The position numbers and the translations under genes were made by a program. Positions 1 to 12,052 of a stretch of DNA of 64,000 nt are shown here, in pieces (position 1 is the first letter of the stretch; every line of letters begins with the position of its first letter). Below the pieces are notes generated by a model that saw nothing but the letters and a program-made list of their open reading frames with translations, was not told the DNA's origin and searched no databases. Source of the DNA: Bidens hawaiensis (lineage: Eukaryota; Streptophyta; Magnoliopsida; Asterales; Asteraceae); the NCBI GenBank assembly GCA_021521415.1, contig JAIQDT010001956.1, forward strand, positions 348,501 through 412,500, in the 5' to 3' direction.

Positions 1-2
1 AT

Positions 3-2421
3 CCCGGTTTTCAAAGAAATCAACCTCAGTTTTTCCCCGTTAACAACCAAATCATGAGAAATAATTCCTTTAATTCTAGAAGGTTTGGATGGCCTCATAG
101 TCAATCTCCAAGAAGGTATCCTTTTAGGACTTACAGAAATTATTCTGATACTAACTTTGGACAGCCAAGGTACGGGATGTATCGACCCAAGACCAATAGG
201 TCTTGGGTCCCCAGATTTTAATCATCTGCTTTAATCGTGCAGGAACAGTTGAACAGGGCTGCAAACAATCTATGGGTTGTGGATAGCGGCTGTTCCCGGC
301 ACATGACGGGTAACAAGAACTTGTTACACGAATGGAAACCTGTTCAGGGAGGAAGAGTGAGTTTCGCTGGAGAGAGCGGTGGTAGGATCACAGGAATTGG
401 TACGGTGACTAACGGAAAGATGACGTTAGAGAAAGTAAATTTTGTTGAAGAACTGAAGCACAATCTGCTGAGTGTTTCGCAGATCTGTGACAAAGATTAC
501 ACCGTGCATTTTACCAAGAATGAAGCAATCATGCTATATCCTGGTTTCAAGATACCAGAGGATTGGATTGTTATGAAGGCTCCAAGAGAAAAGAATACGT
601 ATATTATGGACATGAGGTCGACTGAAATGGCAACAGAAGAATCGTGTCTTCTGTCAAAAGCAACTGAATCGGAGTCCGAATTATGGCATAGGAGAATGGG
701 GCATATTCATCTTCGGAAAATGAACTACATTGTCAAGAATGGGCTTGTGATGGGTGTTCCCTTGAAGAATTTCAACTTTGAAGACCAATGCTTATCGTGC
801 AAAAAGGGAAAGCAACACAAGAAATCCCATCACACCAAGAAGGTTAACTCAATAGTCAGTACCCTAGACCTACTTCACATGGATCTCTTCGGTCCCGTGA
901 ATGTAAAAAGTCTAGGGGGAACATCATATTGCTTGGTGATAACTGATGACTTCTCTCGATATTCTTGGGTATATTTCCTGAAGTCAAAGGATGAAACGGT
1001 TCAGATGGTAAAGAATTTGATTACCAAGGTTGAGAATATCATGGGGAAAAGGGTTAAATACATCAGGAGTGACAATGGGACAGAGTTCAAAAACTATGAG
1101 ATGGAGATCTTCTGCTTATAGAGAGGGATTGAACACCAGTACAGCGCTCCGTATACTCCGCAACAAAATGGAGTGGCTGAGAGGAAGAACAGAACTTTAA
1201 TTGAAGGAGCCAGAACCATGCTGGCTGATTCGAAACTTCCTGTGGTGTTCTGGGCTGAAGCTGTTGCAACAGCCTATTATATCCTTAATCGAGTGTTAAC
1301 CGTTAAAAGATTATATAAAACATGTTATGAACTTATGCATGGGAGAAAGCCCAACTTGAGTGGTCTTGAACCATTCGGGTCCCCGTGTTCGATATTAAAG
1401 ACAAATTCTAAATTTGGTGAAGTAGCCGACGAAGGAATCTTAGTCGGATACGTTGTTGGGACTCCCAACAGACGAGTCTTTAATACATCGACCAGCAAGG
1501 TTGAGGTGGTGTGTAACACTGATATCACAAGTTACAAATCACCAAAACCAAGCACGGGACCCGCTGGGGTTTTCGACTATGATAGACTTTTTAAATCTTT
1601 TAACATACCTTACTTGGATTGTGCAGAAGTAGATGAAAGAATTGCTTCAAAGATGATTTATGATGAGGAAGACAATTATGTGCAACGACCGAAGTATGAT
1701 GAATGTCAGCCTTCCTCGTCAAATGCTGTCGACACCCCTGCTGCCTCTACAGAAGAGGAATTCTTCAATCCGTTTCACTCTCAACAACAATCACCCACTG
1801 ATGAGCTACCTTCGAACCTGGAAGACAATCTAGATGTCAGTGCGGTTCCGACTACGAGAGTTCACAAAAATCACCCATTGGAGATGTGATAGGTGATCTG
1901 TCCGACGGTGTACAAACAAGACAAAGCTTGAATGAGCACACCTGTGTTTATACAAGCATTAAAGATTCAGGCATAATCAACGAATGCTTGTACACCTGCT
2001 TCATCAGCCAGATTGAACCAAAGAACTATCAAATGGCTCTCAAGGACAACTCGTGGGTCGAAGCCATGCAAGAAGAATTAGCCCAGTTTAAGAAGATGGA
2101 GGTATGGAACTTGGTTGCAAAACCAAAGAATGTGCATGCGATTGGCACAAAATGGGTCTTCAAATGCAAGAGAGATGAGAAAGGGATTATTATCAGGAAC
2201 AAGGCGAGGCTGGTTGTAAAAGGTTTTAATCAGCAAGAGGGGATCGATTACAATGAGGTGTTTGCTCCTGTGGCAAGATTGGAAGCCATTCGTTTGTTTT
2301 TGGCATTTGCTGCACATAAGGAGATGAAGGTATTTCAGTTAGACGTAAAGAGTGCGTTCCTTAATGGTAAAGTCGATGAGGTTGTGTACGTTAAGCAACC
2401 TCCGGGTTTTCCTGACCCAGA
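3..2421 (+). pseudogene. Sirevirus gag end, protease, integrase and N-terminal reverse transcriptase (broken)
   Basis: One reading frame runs from base 3 with an Arg/Asn-rich gag tail, then an aspartic protease with DSG near 282, the GAG-pre-integrase HHCC zinc region (about 680-840), and integrase with its Asp residues in MDLFGP and SDNGTEF and its Glu in QNGVAERKNRT. Reverse transcriptase starts near 2030 ([21 protein letters not shown]). Breaks: an in-frame TAA at 219-221, an in-frame TAG at 1119-1121 inside integrase where the family usually has a sense codon, and an apparent 1-nt deletion near 1884 just after the integrase C-terminal extension. The coding sequence then stops at 2421 because a gypsy element was inserted. 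It continues at 12053. The copy is dead as an autonomous element. Confidence 0.88.
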
Positions 2422-4383
2422 TGTAACGCCCTGAAATTCGATTGGTAAACTAGGATCGTGAAATCATCGGAAACTATAGACTTTGGGATTCTGGACGATA
2501 AGTTCGGAACCCATATCATTGGAAAAATCTGCTTTTATCATTTAAAATGTTTATTTTATAAAACGACATTTACGCCTGAAAAATATTAATTTTTATGCTT
2601 TCGAAAAATTTAAATATTCTTATTTAAAAAGATTTCAAATAATTATTCGGAAAATGGTTTTTATAAAAGTTTTGCTGAAAAAGTTTTAGTTTGTTTAAAA
2701 ACTTATGAACTCGACTAGTCTTGACCCGGCGGTAGCCTAAACCCGAACCCGAGTCACCCGAGTATTTAAGCGGAAAATCAAGTATTCTTACACCATCTCT
2801 TTCATTTCCACCAACACTTCCCACCCAAACACTCTCATTCTAGAGAGAGAAACTAGAGAGAGAAAGTCTTCAAACTTCAAATCCGAGTCCACAAATCTGT
2901 TTGTTGTTGTTCTTGGCTAAGGAGATCTATTGTAGCACCATCCTAACCCAAGATCAAGGTGAGTTCATAGCCCCTATTTAAGCTTTTCAAAACTATGGGG
3001 TGGAAACATGGTAACTTTACACGTTTGGATAAAATCATTTATGCAAACATTCTTTAAACTATAAACATTTGGATTAAACATGGTAACTTTACACGTTTGG
3101 ATAAAATCATTTATGCAAATATTCTTTAAACTATAAACATTTGGATTTCTACACACGTGCGGAAATCCACGAGCTTCTTGGTAATCTATAAACTTTGGAA
3201 ATCTATGAACATGGGGAAAACCCATTAACTCATGGAGATCTAAGAACATTGGAAATCAATGAGTATGGGAAATTCTGTGAACATTGACATCATGGGAACG
3301 GGAATCAAATTCATATCATCATAGTCATTGTGTCAGCATGGAAATCTAGAGATCAAAACATCATGAGTTGAATTGGACGCGAGAGTCTATTCTACTCTCG
3401 GTAGAACTCACGACCATGAGTGGCATTCTATTCTCGGTGGCACTCGTAACTCATGGGATTTCATACTAGTCTCGGTGAAATCCATAACTCTTGAGGACCT
3501 ATACTATTCTCGGTAGGGACCAAGGGAACCCAGGATTCTTTGGGGTGTCTATCCTACTCTCGGTAGAACCTAGCTGAGTCCTGGATGGCAAGAACGAGGT
3601 AGTCTTGGTTTAAGTCTTGCGTGAGTTCAATCAAGTCTTGTGTGATCATTGGGTTTCATCATCATTCATCATCATCATTTGTTCACCATCATCTTGGACA
3701 CTAGTAAACAATGGGATTTTGGTGTTGGTTTATCTAGTAAACTTAGCATGCTCAAATCTATATGTCCTTGTTTATGCTTAACTGTTATGTGCTACATGTA
3801 CCGTTGGGAGACCGCAAATCTTTGAGTAATCTTATCACATACGACTCTAATGGGAGATTGATAAGCCCGTTGAGAGCCCAGGAGAACATTTCATGTTTGA
3901 CTTACTACAAAAACCTCTGTGGGAAAACCAAGAGATCTTTTCTTACAAACCATTTTAAAAACTGGGAATTATACCCAAACATAGTAGTATAAGTTGTAGG
4001 AGTGGTGGGTTAGCCGCAGGTACACCCTATATATAAACCCCTACAACCTATACTAGTATGTTTGTGTATAAAACTCTTTTCTTTAAACCTATGAATTCAC
4101 TCATCTACTTTATGTAGTTGACAGTTTGTTACATGTTTTCAGGAAATAATGCAGCAAGAAATCCCTAGCAAGTTTAGAGGCCTTAGAAAGATGAAGGCTA
4201 GACTAGGAGTTGCTGGAAACTTGATATTTTGTATTAAAACAATTTGTTTCATGTTACCTGGTTGATGTAATATTTGACATTTTGGTTATGTTTATGCATT
4301 TAGACTTTTATACTATTGTGCTCAACAATCACGACTTAGTCGCCGCACCTCGATTTTTCCGCCATCACGATCGGGGTGTGACA
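2422..4383 (+). repeat. 5' LTR of the Tekay element
   Basis: Starts TGTAAC and ends GTGACA, directly followed by the primer binding site. Around 3380-3560 it holds several imperfect repeats ending in CTCGGT. A long hairpin at 3973-4067 carries TATATATAAA at 4028-4037. That is the best core promoter candidate and would place the U3/R boundary near 4060 and leave about 320 bp of R-U5. Small ORFs within the LTR have no family resemblance. Confidence 0.96.
3973..4067 (+). promoter_or_regulatory. LTR hairpin with TATA box at its tip
   Basis: Arms 3973-4000 and 4040-4067 are inverted repeats of 28 nt with about three mismatches. The core 3999-4041 begins GGAGTGGTGGGTTAGCCGC and contains TATATATAAA at 4028-4037. 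The same core recurs at 9571-9613, 9733-9775 and 9901-9943 with different arms, and in the 3' LTR at 11668-11710. Confidence 0.7.
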
Positions 4384-4386
4384 GAT

Positions 4387-4403
4387 TGGTATCAGAGCCA
4401 ATG
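4387..4403 (+). other. Primer binding site, initiator tRNA-Met type
   Basis: TGGTATCAGAGCC begins three bases after the 5' LTR end. It matches the complement of the 3' end of plant initiator tRNA-Met, the usual primer of Tekay-type elements. Confidence 0.85.
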
Positions 4404-4645
4404 GTTATAGGGAATTAGGAAACCGACCTAGACTATAACCTAGGATCCTTGACTCTAGATAGCTCATGCATCACAATCACATGTCTACACTTATATACGT
4501 GCTACGTGCTTATGTGTTGCATATTAACTGTTAATCTCTTGAGTCATGTCATTATGTGTTCTTGGTATAATCTATGTCCTCTATTCATAATCTTTGGCGT
4601 GTCATTGATTCTATTTAACGCTCGTTTTTTTTCGTTTTGCGAAGA

Positions 4646-7600
4646 ATGCCTCCCAGACGTGCACCCGCTTCCATGGACTCCGCTGAATTAGCCAACCTTA
4701 TAGCCCAGCAGATCGCGGCTGTGTTACCAGGCATGGTAACAACCATCAGCCAAGGGCTGAGGCAAGAAGGAACCTCTGGGGCCAACCAAATTCCAGCTCA
4801 GAACGCAAATGAACCAGCTAATAAGCCATACAAGGATTTCATGGTTACCAAACCCACCAGCTTCAGCGGCACAGAAGGCGCCGTTGGTCTCCTCCAGTGG
4901 ATCGAAAAGATGGAGGCAGCCTTTGTTATTAGCTCGTGCCCTGAGACACTGAAAGTCACGCACGCGGCAAGCATGTTGTCTAAACGCGCGCTGACCTGGT
5001 GGAACAACGAGATAAGAACCCGTGGGCGTGAGGCTGCCTTGGCCATGACCTGGTCGGAATTTGTAGCATTGGCTACCCGCGAGTTCGTACCTCGCAGTGA
5101 GGTGCAGAAACTTGAAGCTGAGTTTTGGGTACACAAAATGAAGGGCGCCGATCACCAAGGGTACACGGAGCGTTTTCACGAGCTCTCCCTTCTCGTACCA
5201 CACTTGGTCACCCCTCCCTCCCGGGCTATTGAGCTTTACATCAATGGCCTACCTGACACTGTCCGTGGAATCGTTATCGGGGCTGACCCATCAACCCTAC
5301 AAGCGGCCATTGAACTAGCTGCCCGACTGACCCAGGACCAGGTTAAGACTGGGGTCCTAGCCAAAGGTACGGGCAAGGCCGCTGAAGGCTCATCCAAAAA
5401 GATCAACCGCATCAAAAAGTGTAAGGCTAGCAGTTACGCGATGGTTACTCCCGCAACCCCAATCAGCTCTGTCGCTCCTGCTCCCACCCCTTCAGGAAGG
5501 CCAAAGAGGGAGTACACTGGGGTTCACCCCAAGTGCGGCACTTGCCAATTTCATCATCCTGCCGGAACCCCGTGCTGGAAATGCACGAACTGTGGACGTT
5601 TGGGGCACCTAGCGGAACGCTGCAGATTTCAAGGTAATCAACTGGCGATACAGAGCAGCAGTTCCCAACCCAGCAACTCTCGAAGCTGTTTCGAGTGTGG
5701 AGCCATGGACCATTTCAGGAGCAGGTGTCCTCGTCTTGCAAATCTTCCTCCGGCCCGAGGCCGAGCCTTTACTATTGGCGCTGCTGAAGCTCGCCAAAAT
5801 CCTGACGTCATTACTGGTACGTTCATCCTTAACAATCTCTGGGTTTCTATTCTATTTGACACGGGTGCAGATAGGAGTTTTATTTCTAGCGAGTTGGTCC
5901 CATTGCTTAATCTAGGAACCTCTGTCTTAGACCCCGCTTTCTCTGTCGAAATGGCAAACGGAGAGTCTACCCAAGTGAACAAAATCGTTCGCAATTGCAC
6001 GCTTACGTTTGATCGGACGTCTCTTAACATTGACCTCATCCCTATGCATTTAGGAAGTTTCGATGTAATTGTTGGGATGGATTGGTTGTCCATCAACCAC
6101 GCGGAAGTGGTGTGTGCTGAGAAGCTCATTCGCGTTCCTTGTTCCTCTGGCGAGTCCATAATTATTCAAGGAGAAAGATCAGGCAGATGTCTGAAATTAA
6201 TCTCCTGCTTTAAAGCTCGGCGATGCCTTCGAAAGAAGTGTCTCGCCTTCCTAGCTCATGTCTCCATCAAGAAATCTTTGGGGAAGAAGCTCTCTGATGT
6301 CCCCGTCGTGCGTGAATTTCCAGACGTTTTTCCTAAAGACTTACCCGGACTTCCTCCTAGCCGGCAAGTCAAATTCCACATCGAGTTAGTTCCCGGTGCA
6401 ACCCCCGTGGCAAAATCTCCGTATCGTTTGGCTCCGTCTGAAATGCAGGAATTATCGAGCCAGCTGCAGGAACTACTGGACAAGGGTTTTATTCGCCCTA
6501 GTTCGTCTCCATGGGGAGCTCCAGTCCTCTTCGTCAAGAAGAAGGACGGATCTTTCCGGATGTGCATAGACTATCGTGAGCTTAACAAACTCACAGTCAA
6601 GAATCGGTATCCATTACCGAGGATTGACGATCTTTTCGACCAGCTGCAAGGAGCCACCTACTTTTCCAAGATCGACCTACGCTCAGGTTATCACCAAGTG
6701 CGTGTCATGGAGGACGACATCGCGAAAACCGCTTTCAGAACTCGATATGGACACTACGAGTTCCTAGTCATGCCTTTTGGTTTGACGAATGCCCCTGCAG
6801 TGTTCATGGATCTCATGAATCGCATTTGTCGTCCATACCTGGACCAGTTTGTTATCGTCTTCATTGACGATATTCTCGTTTATTCCCGCTCTAAAGCCGA
6901 CCATGAGCTTCATCTCAGGCTTACCTTGGATCTGCTGAGGAAAGAGCAACTCTACGCCAAATTCTCCAAATGCGAATTCTGGCTAAGGGAAGTTCAATTC
7001 TTAGGTCACATCATTAACAAGGAAGGCATTCATGTCGACCCTGCCAAGATTGAAGCCATAAAAAAATGGGGAGCGCCTACAACGCCAACCGAAATTCGTT
7101 CATTTCTTGGTTTGGCTGGGTACTACCGTCGATTCATCTCGAACTTTTCAAAGATCGCGTTGCCCCTCACAATGTTAACTCAAAAAGGGGAACCATTCAT
7201 TTGGAACCAAGAGCAAGAAGAGGCTTTCCAAACATTGAAACATAAACTCTGCCATGCACCAATCCTGTCGCTTCCTGAGGGTAACGATGATTTTGTTGTT
7301 TATTGCGACGCCTCGAGCCAAGGTCTAGGCTGCGTCTTAATGCAACGCGGTAAGGTCGTCGCTTACGCCTCGCGTCAACTCAAGAGTCATGAGAGGAATT
7401 ATGTCACTCACGACTTGGAATTGGGTGCTGTGGTCTTTGCCTTAAAAATATGGAGACACTACCTATACGGTACGAAATGTGTCATCTTCACCGACCACAA
7501 GAGCCTACAACACATCCTCAACCAAAGGGAGCTAAATATGCGACAACGTCGATGGGTTGAACTCCTAAGTGACTATGACTGCGAAATCCGCTACCACCCT

Positions 7601-9106
7601 GGAAAGGCTAACGTAGTGGCTGACGCGTTAAGTCGCAAGGAAAGGACCCAGTTGCATGCGATCCGTATTCAGTCCAATCTTCCCTCCTTGGTTCTTGAAG
7701 CTCAAAAGCAAGCGATTGCTGGTGGTGATCTCAAAAATATGCTATCTTGCGGTGCCGAACGGAAGTTTGAAACCAAGTCTGATGGTATACTTTACTACTT
7801 AAATCGCATGTGGATTCCAAACTCTGAACCACTTCGAGAACTTATCCTGAACGAAGCGCACAAATCCAGATACTCTATTCACCCGGGCAGTGATAAAATG
7901 TATCAGAATCTCAAGTCTCATTTCTGGTGGCCGGGTATGAAGAAAGACATAGCTTTATACGTCGGTAAGTGTCTAACATGCTCGCGGATCAAGACTGAAC
8001 ATCAGAGACCATCTGGCCTGTTACAAAAACCGATCATACCGCAGTGGAAGTGGGACGAAGTCGCTATGGACTTCATTACCAAACTCCCGCGGACACCCAG
8101 CGGTTATGACACGATTTGGGTTATCGTGGATTACTTGACCAAGTCTGCCCACTTTCTCCCTGTCCGCGAGGACTACACTACGGAGAAGCTGGCGCGGATT
8201 TACATTCGTGAGATCGTAACCCGTCACGGTGTGCCTAAGGGCATCACGTCTGACCGTGACCCCTCTTTTGCGTCAAGGTTCTGGAAGTCATTTCAGAAAG
8301 CCTTTGGGACAAGTGTGAAACTTAGCTCTGCCTATCATCCTGAAACGGACGGACAGAGCGAAAGGACCATACAAACCCTGGAGGATATGCTCAGAGCCTG
8401 TATCCTTGATTTCGGTAGTAGCTGGGAGACTCACCTTCCTCTTGCAGAGTTCTCATACAATAACAGCTATCATGCTACCATCAAATGCGCGCCATTCGAA
8501 GCACTCTATGGCAGGAAATGTCGTTCTCCACTGTGTTGGTCCGAGACCGGAGATTCTCAAATCCTCGGCCCGGAACTGATACAGGAAACCACTGACAGTA
8601 TCGCCATCATTCAGCAAAGACTTAAGGACGCCCGCTGTCGACACAAGTATTACGCTGACAAACGCCGCAAACCTCTGGAGTTCCAAATAGGCGATCACGT
8701 AATGCTCAAAGTTTCCCCCTGGAAGGGCATTGTTCGCTTCGGGAAAAAGGGAAAGTTTGCTCCAAGGTACGTAGGACCTTTCAAGATCATCGAAAAGGTC
8801 GGACCTGTAGCCTATCGCTTGGAATTGCCTCCAGAACTCAGCCGTGTTCACAACGTTTTTCATGTGTCGCAACTCAAAAAGTGCCTCGTTGACGAGACCG
8901 CTCAAATCCCGATCGACACGGTTCACATCGACGACAAACTATACTTTGTTGAGGAACCTGTCGAGATCCTAGATCGAGAAGTCAAAAAGACTAAGCGAAG
9001 CCGGATACCTATAGTCAAGGTACGTTGGAACAACCATCGTGGACCCGAGTTCACATGGGAACGAGAGGATAAGATGAAGGAGGAATACCCTCATCTGTTC
9101 GCATAG
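4646..9106 (+). CDS. Tekay-type gag-pol polyprotein, intact
   Basis: A single 1,486-residue ORF. The start is ATG 4646 (MPPRR...); the frame is open a few codons further upstream but has no earlier ATG. In order: retrotransposon gag (about 65-270); two CCHC knuckles at 313-326 ([14 protein letters not shown]) and 348-361, the second with Asp where Gly is usual; aspartic protease with DTGA at 405; reverse transcriptase with FIDD at 740-742; RNase H (about 880-1000); integrase with an HHCC zinc domain, then Asp1142, Asp1203 and Glu1239 (35 residues between the last two); and a C-terminal chromodomain-like segment (about 1430-1486) with the TWERE motif. No stop or frameshift is present, so with matching LTRs the copy may still be able to move. 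Gag and pol share one frame, so no recoding site is needed. Confidence 0.95.
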   Translation: MPPRRAPASMDSAELANLIAQQIAAVLPGMVTTISQGLRQEGTSGANQIPAQNANEPANKPYKDFMVTKPTSFSGTEGAVGLLQWIEKMEAAFVISSCPETLKVTHAASMLSKRALTWWNNEIRTRGREAALAMTWSEFVALATREFVPRSEVQKLEAEFWVHKMKGADHQGYTERFHELSLLVPHLVTPPSRAIELYINGLPDTVRGIVIGADPSTLQAAIELAARLTQDQVKTGVLAKGTGKAAEGSSKKINRIKKCKASSYAMVTPATPISSVAPAPTPSGRPKREYTGVHPKCGTCQFHHPAGTPCWKCTNCGRLGHLAERCRFQGNQLAIQSSSSQPSNSRSCFECGAMDHFRSRCPRLANLPPARGRAFTIGAAEARQNPDVITGTFILNNLWVSILFDTGADRSFISSELVPLLNLGTSVLDPAFSVEMANGESTQVNKIVRNCTLTFDRTSLNIDLIPMHLGSFDVIVGMDWLSINHAEVVCAEKLIRVPCSSGESIIIQGERSGRCLKLISCFKARRCLRKKCLAFLAHVSIKKSLGKKLSDVPVVREFPDVFPKDLPGLPPSRQVKFHIELVPGATPVAKSPYRLAPSEMQELSSQLQELLDKGFIRPSSSPWGAPVLFVKKKDGSFRMCIDYRELNKLTVKNRYPLPRIDDLFDQLQGATYFSKIDLRSGYHQVRVMEDDIAKTAFRTRYGHYEFLVMPFGLTNAPAVFMDLMNRICRPYLDQFVIVFIDDILVYSRSKADHELHLRLTLDLLRKEQLYAKFSKCEFWLREVQFLGHIINKEGIHVDPAKIEAIKKWGAPTTPTEIRSFLGLAGYYRRFISNFSKIALPLTMLTQKGEPFIWNQEQEEAFQTLKHKLCHAPILSLPEGNDDFVVYCDASSQGLGCVLMQRGKVVAYASRQLKSHERNYVTHDLELGAVVFALKIWRHYLYGTKCVIFTDHKSLQHILNQRELNMRQRRWVELLSDYDCEIRYHPGKANVVADALSRKERTQLHAIRIQSNLPSLVLEAQKQAIAGGDLKNMLSCGAERKFETKSDGILYYLNRMWIPNSEPLRELILNEAHKSRYSIHPGSDKMYQNLKSHFWWPGMKKDIALYVGKCLTCSRIKTEHQRPSGLLQKPIIPQWKWDEVAMDFITKLPRTPSGYDTIWVIVDYLTKSAHFLPVREDYTTEKLARIYIREIVTRHGVPKGITSDRDPSFASRFWKSFQKAFGTSVKLSSAYHPETDGQSERTIQTLEDMLRACILDFGSSWETHLPLAEFSYNNSYHATIKCAPFEALYGRKCRSPLCWSETGDSQILGPELIQETTDSIAIIQQRLKDARCRHKYYADKRRKPLEFQIGDHVMLKVSPWKGIVRFGKKGKFAPRYVGPFKIIEKVGPVAYRLELPPELSRVHNVFHVSQLKKCLVDETAQIPIDTVHIDDKLYFVEEPVEILDREVKKTKRSRIPIVKVRWNNHRGPEFTWEREDKMKEEYPHLFA

Positions 9107-9514
9107 TCATCATCTTTGTAATTCTAGAAATCTTGGAGTCTATGTAATCGTAATCATGTAATCAGGGACCAATATCAATCAATGAAGTATCATGTTGTTC
9201 CTATTTGCTTATAAATATTCTCTTATTTGCATAACACCAAGTTTGGCTACCCATGACTCGTGCTGGAAAACACAAGTTGTGCATACTTAATCATGTAAAC
9301 ATTGGGGTAAACTATGTATCATTGAGCCAAAATTTGTCATCATTCTAACATTCATGAAGCATGGTTGTGTGTGTGTGTGTGGTGTCGTGTCGATTTTTCT
9401 AGCCGCACACAATGGAGTTTATACATTGATACAAGGTGAACTCGTAATTATAGTCCGGAATATAATAACATCAAGTTCACAGGTGTATACGTGTATAAAC
9501 AATATGCTATTGTG

Positions 9515-9669
9515 TAACTATGAGTCGTGAACTCAAGCTTCGTGTAGGGAATTAATCAATGAATGTTGAAGGAGTGGTGGGTTAGCCGCTGGTACACCCT
9601 ATATATAAACCCCTTCGGCACAAGTTGATTATGTCTGAAGCGAGACTTGGAATTAGGGACTCATAGTTA
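9515..9669 (+). repeat. Hairpin module B with TATA core
   Basis: The core is 9571-9613. Arms include TAACTATGAGTC (9515-9526) against GACTCATAGTTA (9658-9669), AATCAA (9554-9559) against TTGATT (9625-9630), and GAAGG against CCTTC next to the core. The stem sequence is unrelated to the LTR hairpin. Confidence 0.65.
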
Positions 9670-9716
9670 GCGTGGCAGCTGTGAGGCGTTAAATTCAAGA
9701 GTTATTGAGGGAATTA

Positions 9717-9791
9717 TTCATTGGAGATTGAAGGAGTGGTGGGTTAGCCGCTGGTACACCCTATATATAAACCCCTTCAATCCGAAATGAA
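9717..9791 (+). repeat. Hairpin module C with TATA core
   Basis: The core is 9733-9775. Arms 9717-9734 and 9774-9791 pair over 15 of 18 positions, including a perfect 9-bp GATTGAAGG/CCTTCAATC stem next to the core. Confidence 0.7.
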
Positions 9792-9883
9792 TATGTCTGA
9801 TGTAAAGCTTGAAGGTGATGCCTTGTAGTGGAAAATAGTGTGTCGTCCTGTGTGTCATTGAACTAATAGGAGTCGAAAGAAAC

Positions 9884-9960
9884 ACCCAAGTGGAGTTGAG
9901 GGAGTGGTGGGTTAGCCGCTGGTACACCCTATATATAAACCCCTTCAACTTGATTTGGGT
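9884..9960 (+). repeat. Hairpin module D with TATA core
   Basis: The core is 9901-9943. Arms pair as ACCCAA (9884-9889) with TTGGGT (9955-9960) and GTTGA with TCAAC. An outer pair CTAATA (9863-9868) and TATTAG (9976-9981) suggests a longer imperfect stem. Confidence 0.65.
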
Positions 9961-10078
9961 GGTATCCAAGACGAATATTAGGGGTAGTGGCGCATAGTGG
10001 TCATCATGGGATCATTTAATCTAAAACATCATTGCATCAACTATACTAAATTCTAAATTTCGGGACGAAATTCCTCTA

Positions 10079-10090
10079 AATTGGGGAGGA
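10079..10090 (+). other. Polypurine tract of the Tekay element
   Basis: A purine-rich run ending GGGGAGGA directly abuts the 3' LTR, where plus-strand priming is expected. Confidence 0.8.
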
Positions 10091-12052
10091 TGTAACGCCC
10101 TGAAATTCGATTGGTAAACTAGGATCGTGAAATCATCGGAAACTATAGACTTTGGGATTCTGGACGATAAGTTCGGAACCCATATCATTGGAAAAATCTG
10201 CTTTTATCATTTAAAATGTTTATTTTATAAAACGACATTTACGCCTGAAAAATATTAATTTTTATGCTTTCGAAAAATTTAAATATTCTTATTTAAAAAG
10301 ATTTCAAATAATTATTCGGAAAATGGTTTTTATAAAAGTTTTGCTGAAAAAGTTTTAGTTTGTTTAAAAACTTATGAACTCGACTAGTCTTGACCCGGCG
10401 GTAGCCTAAACCCGAACCCGAGTCACCCGAGTATTTAAGCGGAAAATCAAGTATTCTTACACCATCTCTTTCATTTCCACCAACACTTCCCACCCAAACA
10501 CTCTCATTCTAGAGAGAGAAACTAGAGAGAGAAAGTCTTCAAACTTCAAATCCGAGTCCACAAATCTGTTTGTTGTTGTTCTTGGCTAAGGAGATCTATT
10601 GTAGCACCATCCTAACCCAAGATCAAGGTGAGTTCATAGCCCCTATTTAAGCTTTTCAAAACTATGGGGTGGAAACATGGTAACTTTACACGTTTGGATA
10701 AAATCATTTATGCAAACATTCTTTAAACTATAAACATTTGGATTAAACATGGTAACTTTACACGTTTGGATAAAATCATTTATGCAAATATTCTTTAAAC
10801 TATAAACATTTGGATTTCTACACACGTGCGGAAATCCACGAGCTTCTTGGTAATCTATAAACTTTGGAAATCTATGAACATGGGGAAAACCCATTAACTC
10901 ATGGAGATCTAAGAACATTGGAAATCAATGAGTATGGGAAATTCTGTGAACATTGACATCATGGGAACGGGAATCAAATTCATATCATCATAGTCATTGT
11001 GTCAGCATGGAAATCTAGAGATCAAAACATCATGAGTTGAATTGGACGCGAGAGTCTATTCTACTCTCGGTAGAACTCACGACCATGAGTGGCATTCTAT
11101 TCTCGGTGGCACTCGTAACTCATGGGATTTCATACTAGTCTCGGTGAAATCCATAACTCTTGAGGACCTATACTATTCTCGGTAGGGACCAAGGGAACCC
11201 AGGATTCTTTGGGGTGTCTATCCTACTCTCGGTAGAACCTAGCTGAGTCCTGGATGGCAAGAACGAGGTAGTCTTGGTTTAAGTCTTGCGTGAGTTCAAT
11301 CAAGTCTTGTGTGATCATTGGGTTTCATCATCATTCATCATCATCATTTGTTCACCATCATCTTGGACACTAGTAAACAATGGGATTTTGGTGTTGGTTT
11401 ATCTAGTAAACTTAGCATGCTCAAATCTATATGTCCTTGTTTATGCTTAACTGTTATGTGCTACATGTACCGTTGGGAGACCGCAAATCTTTGAGTAATC
11501 TTATCACATACGACTCTAATGGGAGATTGATAAGCCCGTTGAGAGCCCAGGAGAACATTTCATGTTTGACTTACTACAAAAACCTCTGTGGGAAAACCAA
11601 GAGATCTTTTCTTACAAACCATTTTAAAAACTGGGAATTATACCCAAACATAGTAGTATAAGTTGTAGGAGTGGTGGGTTAGCCGCAGGTACACCCTATA
11701 TATAAACCCCTACAACCTATACTAGTATGTTTGTGTATAAAACTCTTTTCTTTAAACCTATGAATTCACTCATCTACTTTATGTAGTTGACAGTTTGTTA
11801 CATGTTTTCAGGAAATAATGCAGCAAGAAATCCCTAGCAAGTTTAGAGGCCTTAGAAAGATGAAGGCTAGACTAGGAGTTGCTGGAAACTTGATATTTTG
11901 TATTAAAACAATTTGTTTCATGTTACCTGGTTGATGTAATATTTGACATTTTGGTTATGTTTATGCATTTAGACTTTTATACTATTGTGCTCAACAATCA
12001 CGACTTAGTCGCCGCACCTCGATTTTTCCGCCATCACGATCGGGGTGTGACA
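10091..12052 (+). repeat. 3' LTR of the Tekay element
   Basis: Same 1,962-bp length as the 5' LTR and no difference noticed on reading. It is followed at once by CCAGA (12053-12057), the second copy of the target duplication. The promoter hairpin lies at 11642-11736. Confidence 0.96.

Larger units (their letters stand above)
9107..10078 (+). other. Tekay 3' untranslated region with three hairpin modules
   Basis: No coding potential. It holds a short (TG)n tract near 9366-9381 and three copies of the LTR promoter core, each inside its own inverted repeat (annotated separately). Confidence 0.8.
2422..12052 (+). mobile_element. Full-length Tekay/Del-type Ty3/gypsy chromovirus, recent insertion
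   Basis: Both LTRs are 1,962 bp, start TGTAACGCCC and end GGTGTGACA. The offset between matched positions is a constant 7,669 bp and I noticed no differences between them. The 5-bp target duplication CCAGA flanks the element at 2417-2421 and 12053-12057. Inside are an initiator-Met-type primer binding site, one gag-pol ORF, a 1-kb 3' untranslated region with three hairpin modules, and a polypurine tract. The clade call rests on the pol order with integrase last and a C-terminal chromodomain-like segment. The element interrupts the Sirevirus RT in the same orientation. Confidence 0.95.

Noticed and set aside
3762..3992. 76-codon ORF in the LTR, repeated at 11431-11661
   Set aside because: Duplicated only because the LTR is duplicated; no family resemblance and no conserved start context.
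11951..12052. Upstream extension of the copia RT frame into the Tekay 3' LTR
   Set aside because: The frame is open by chance within the LTR. Homology to reverse transcriptase starts exactly at the LTR end, 12053.
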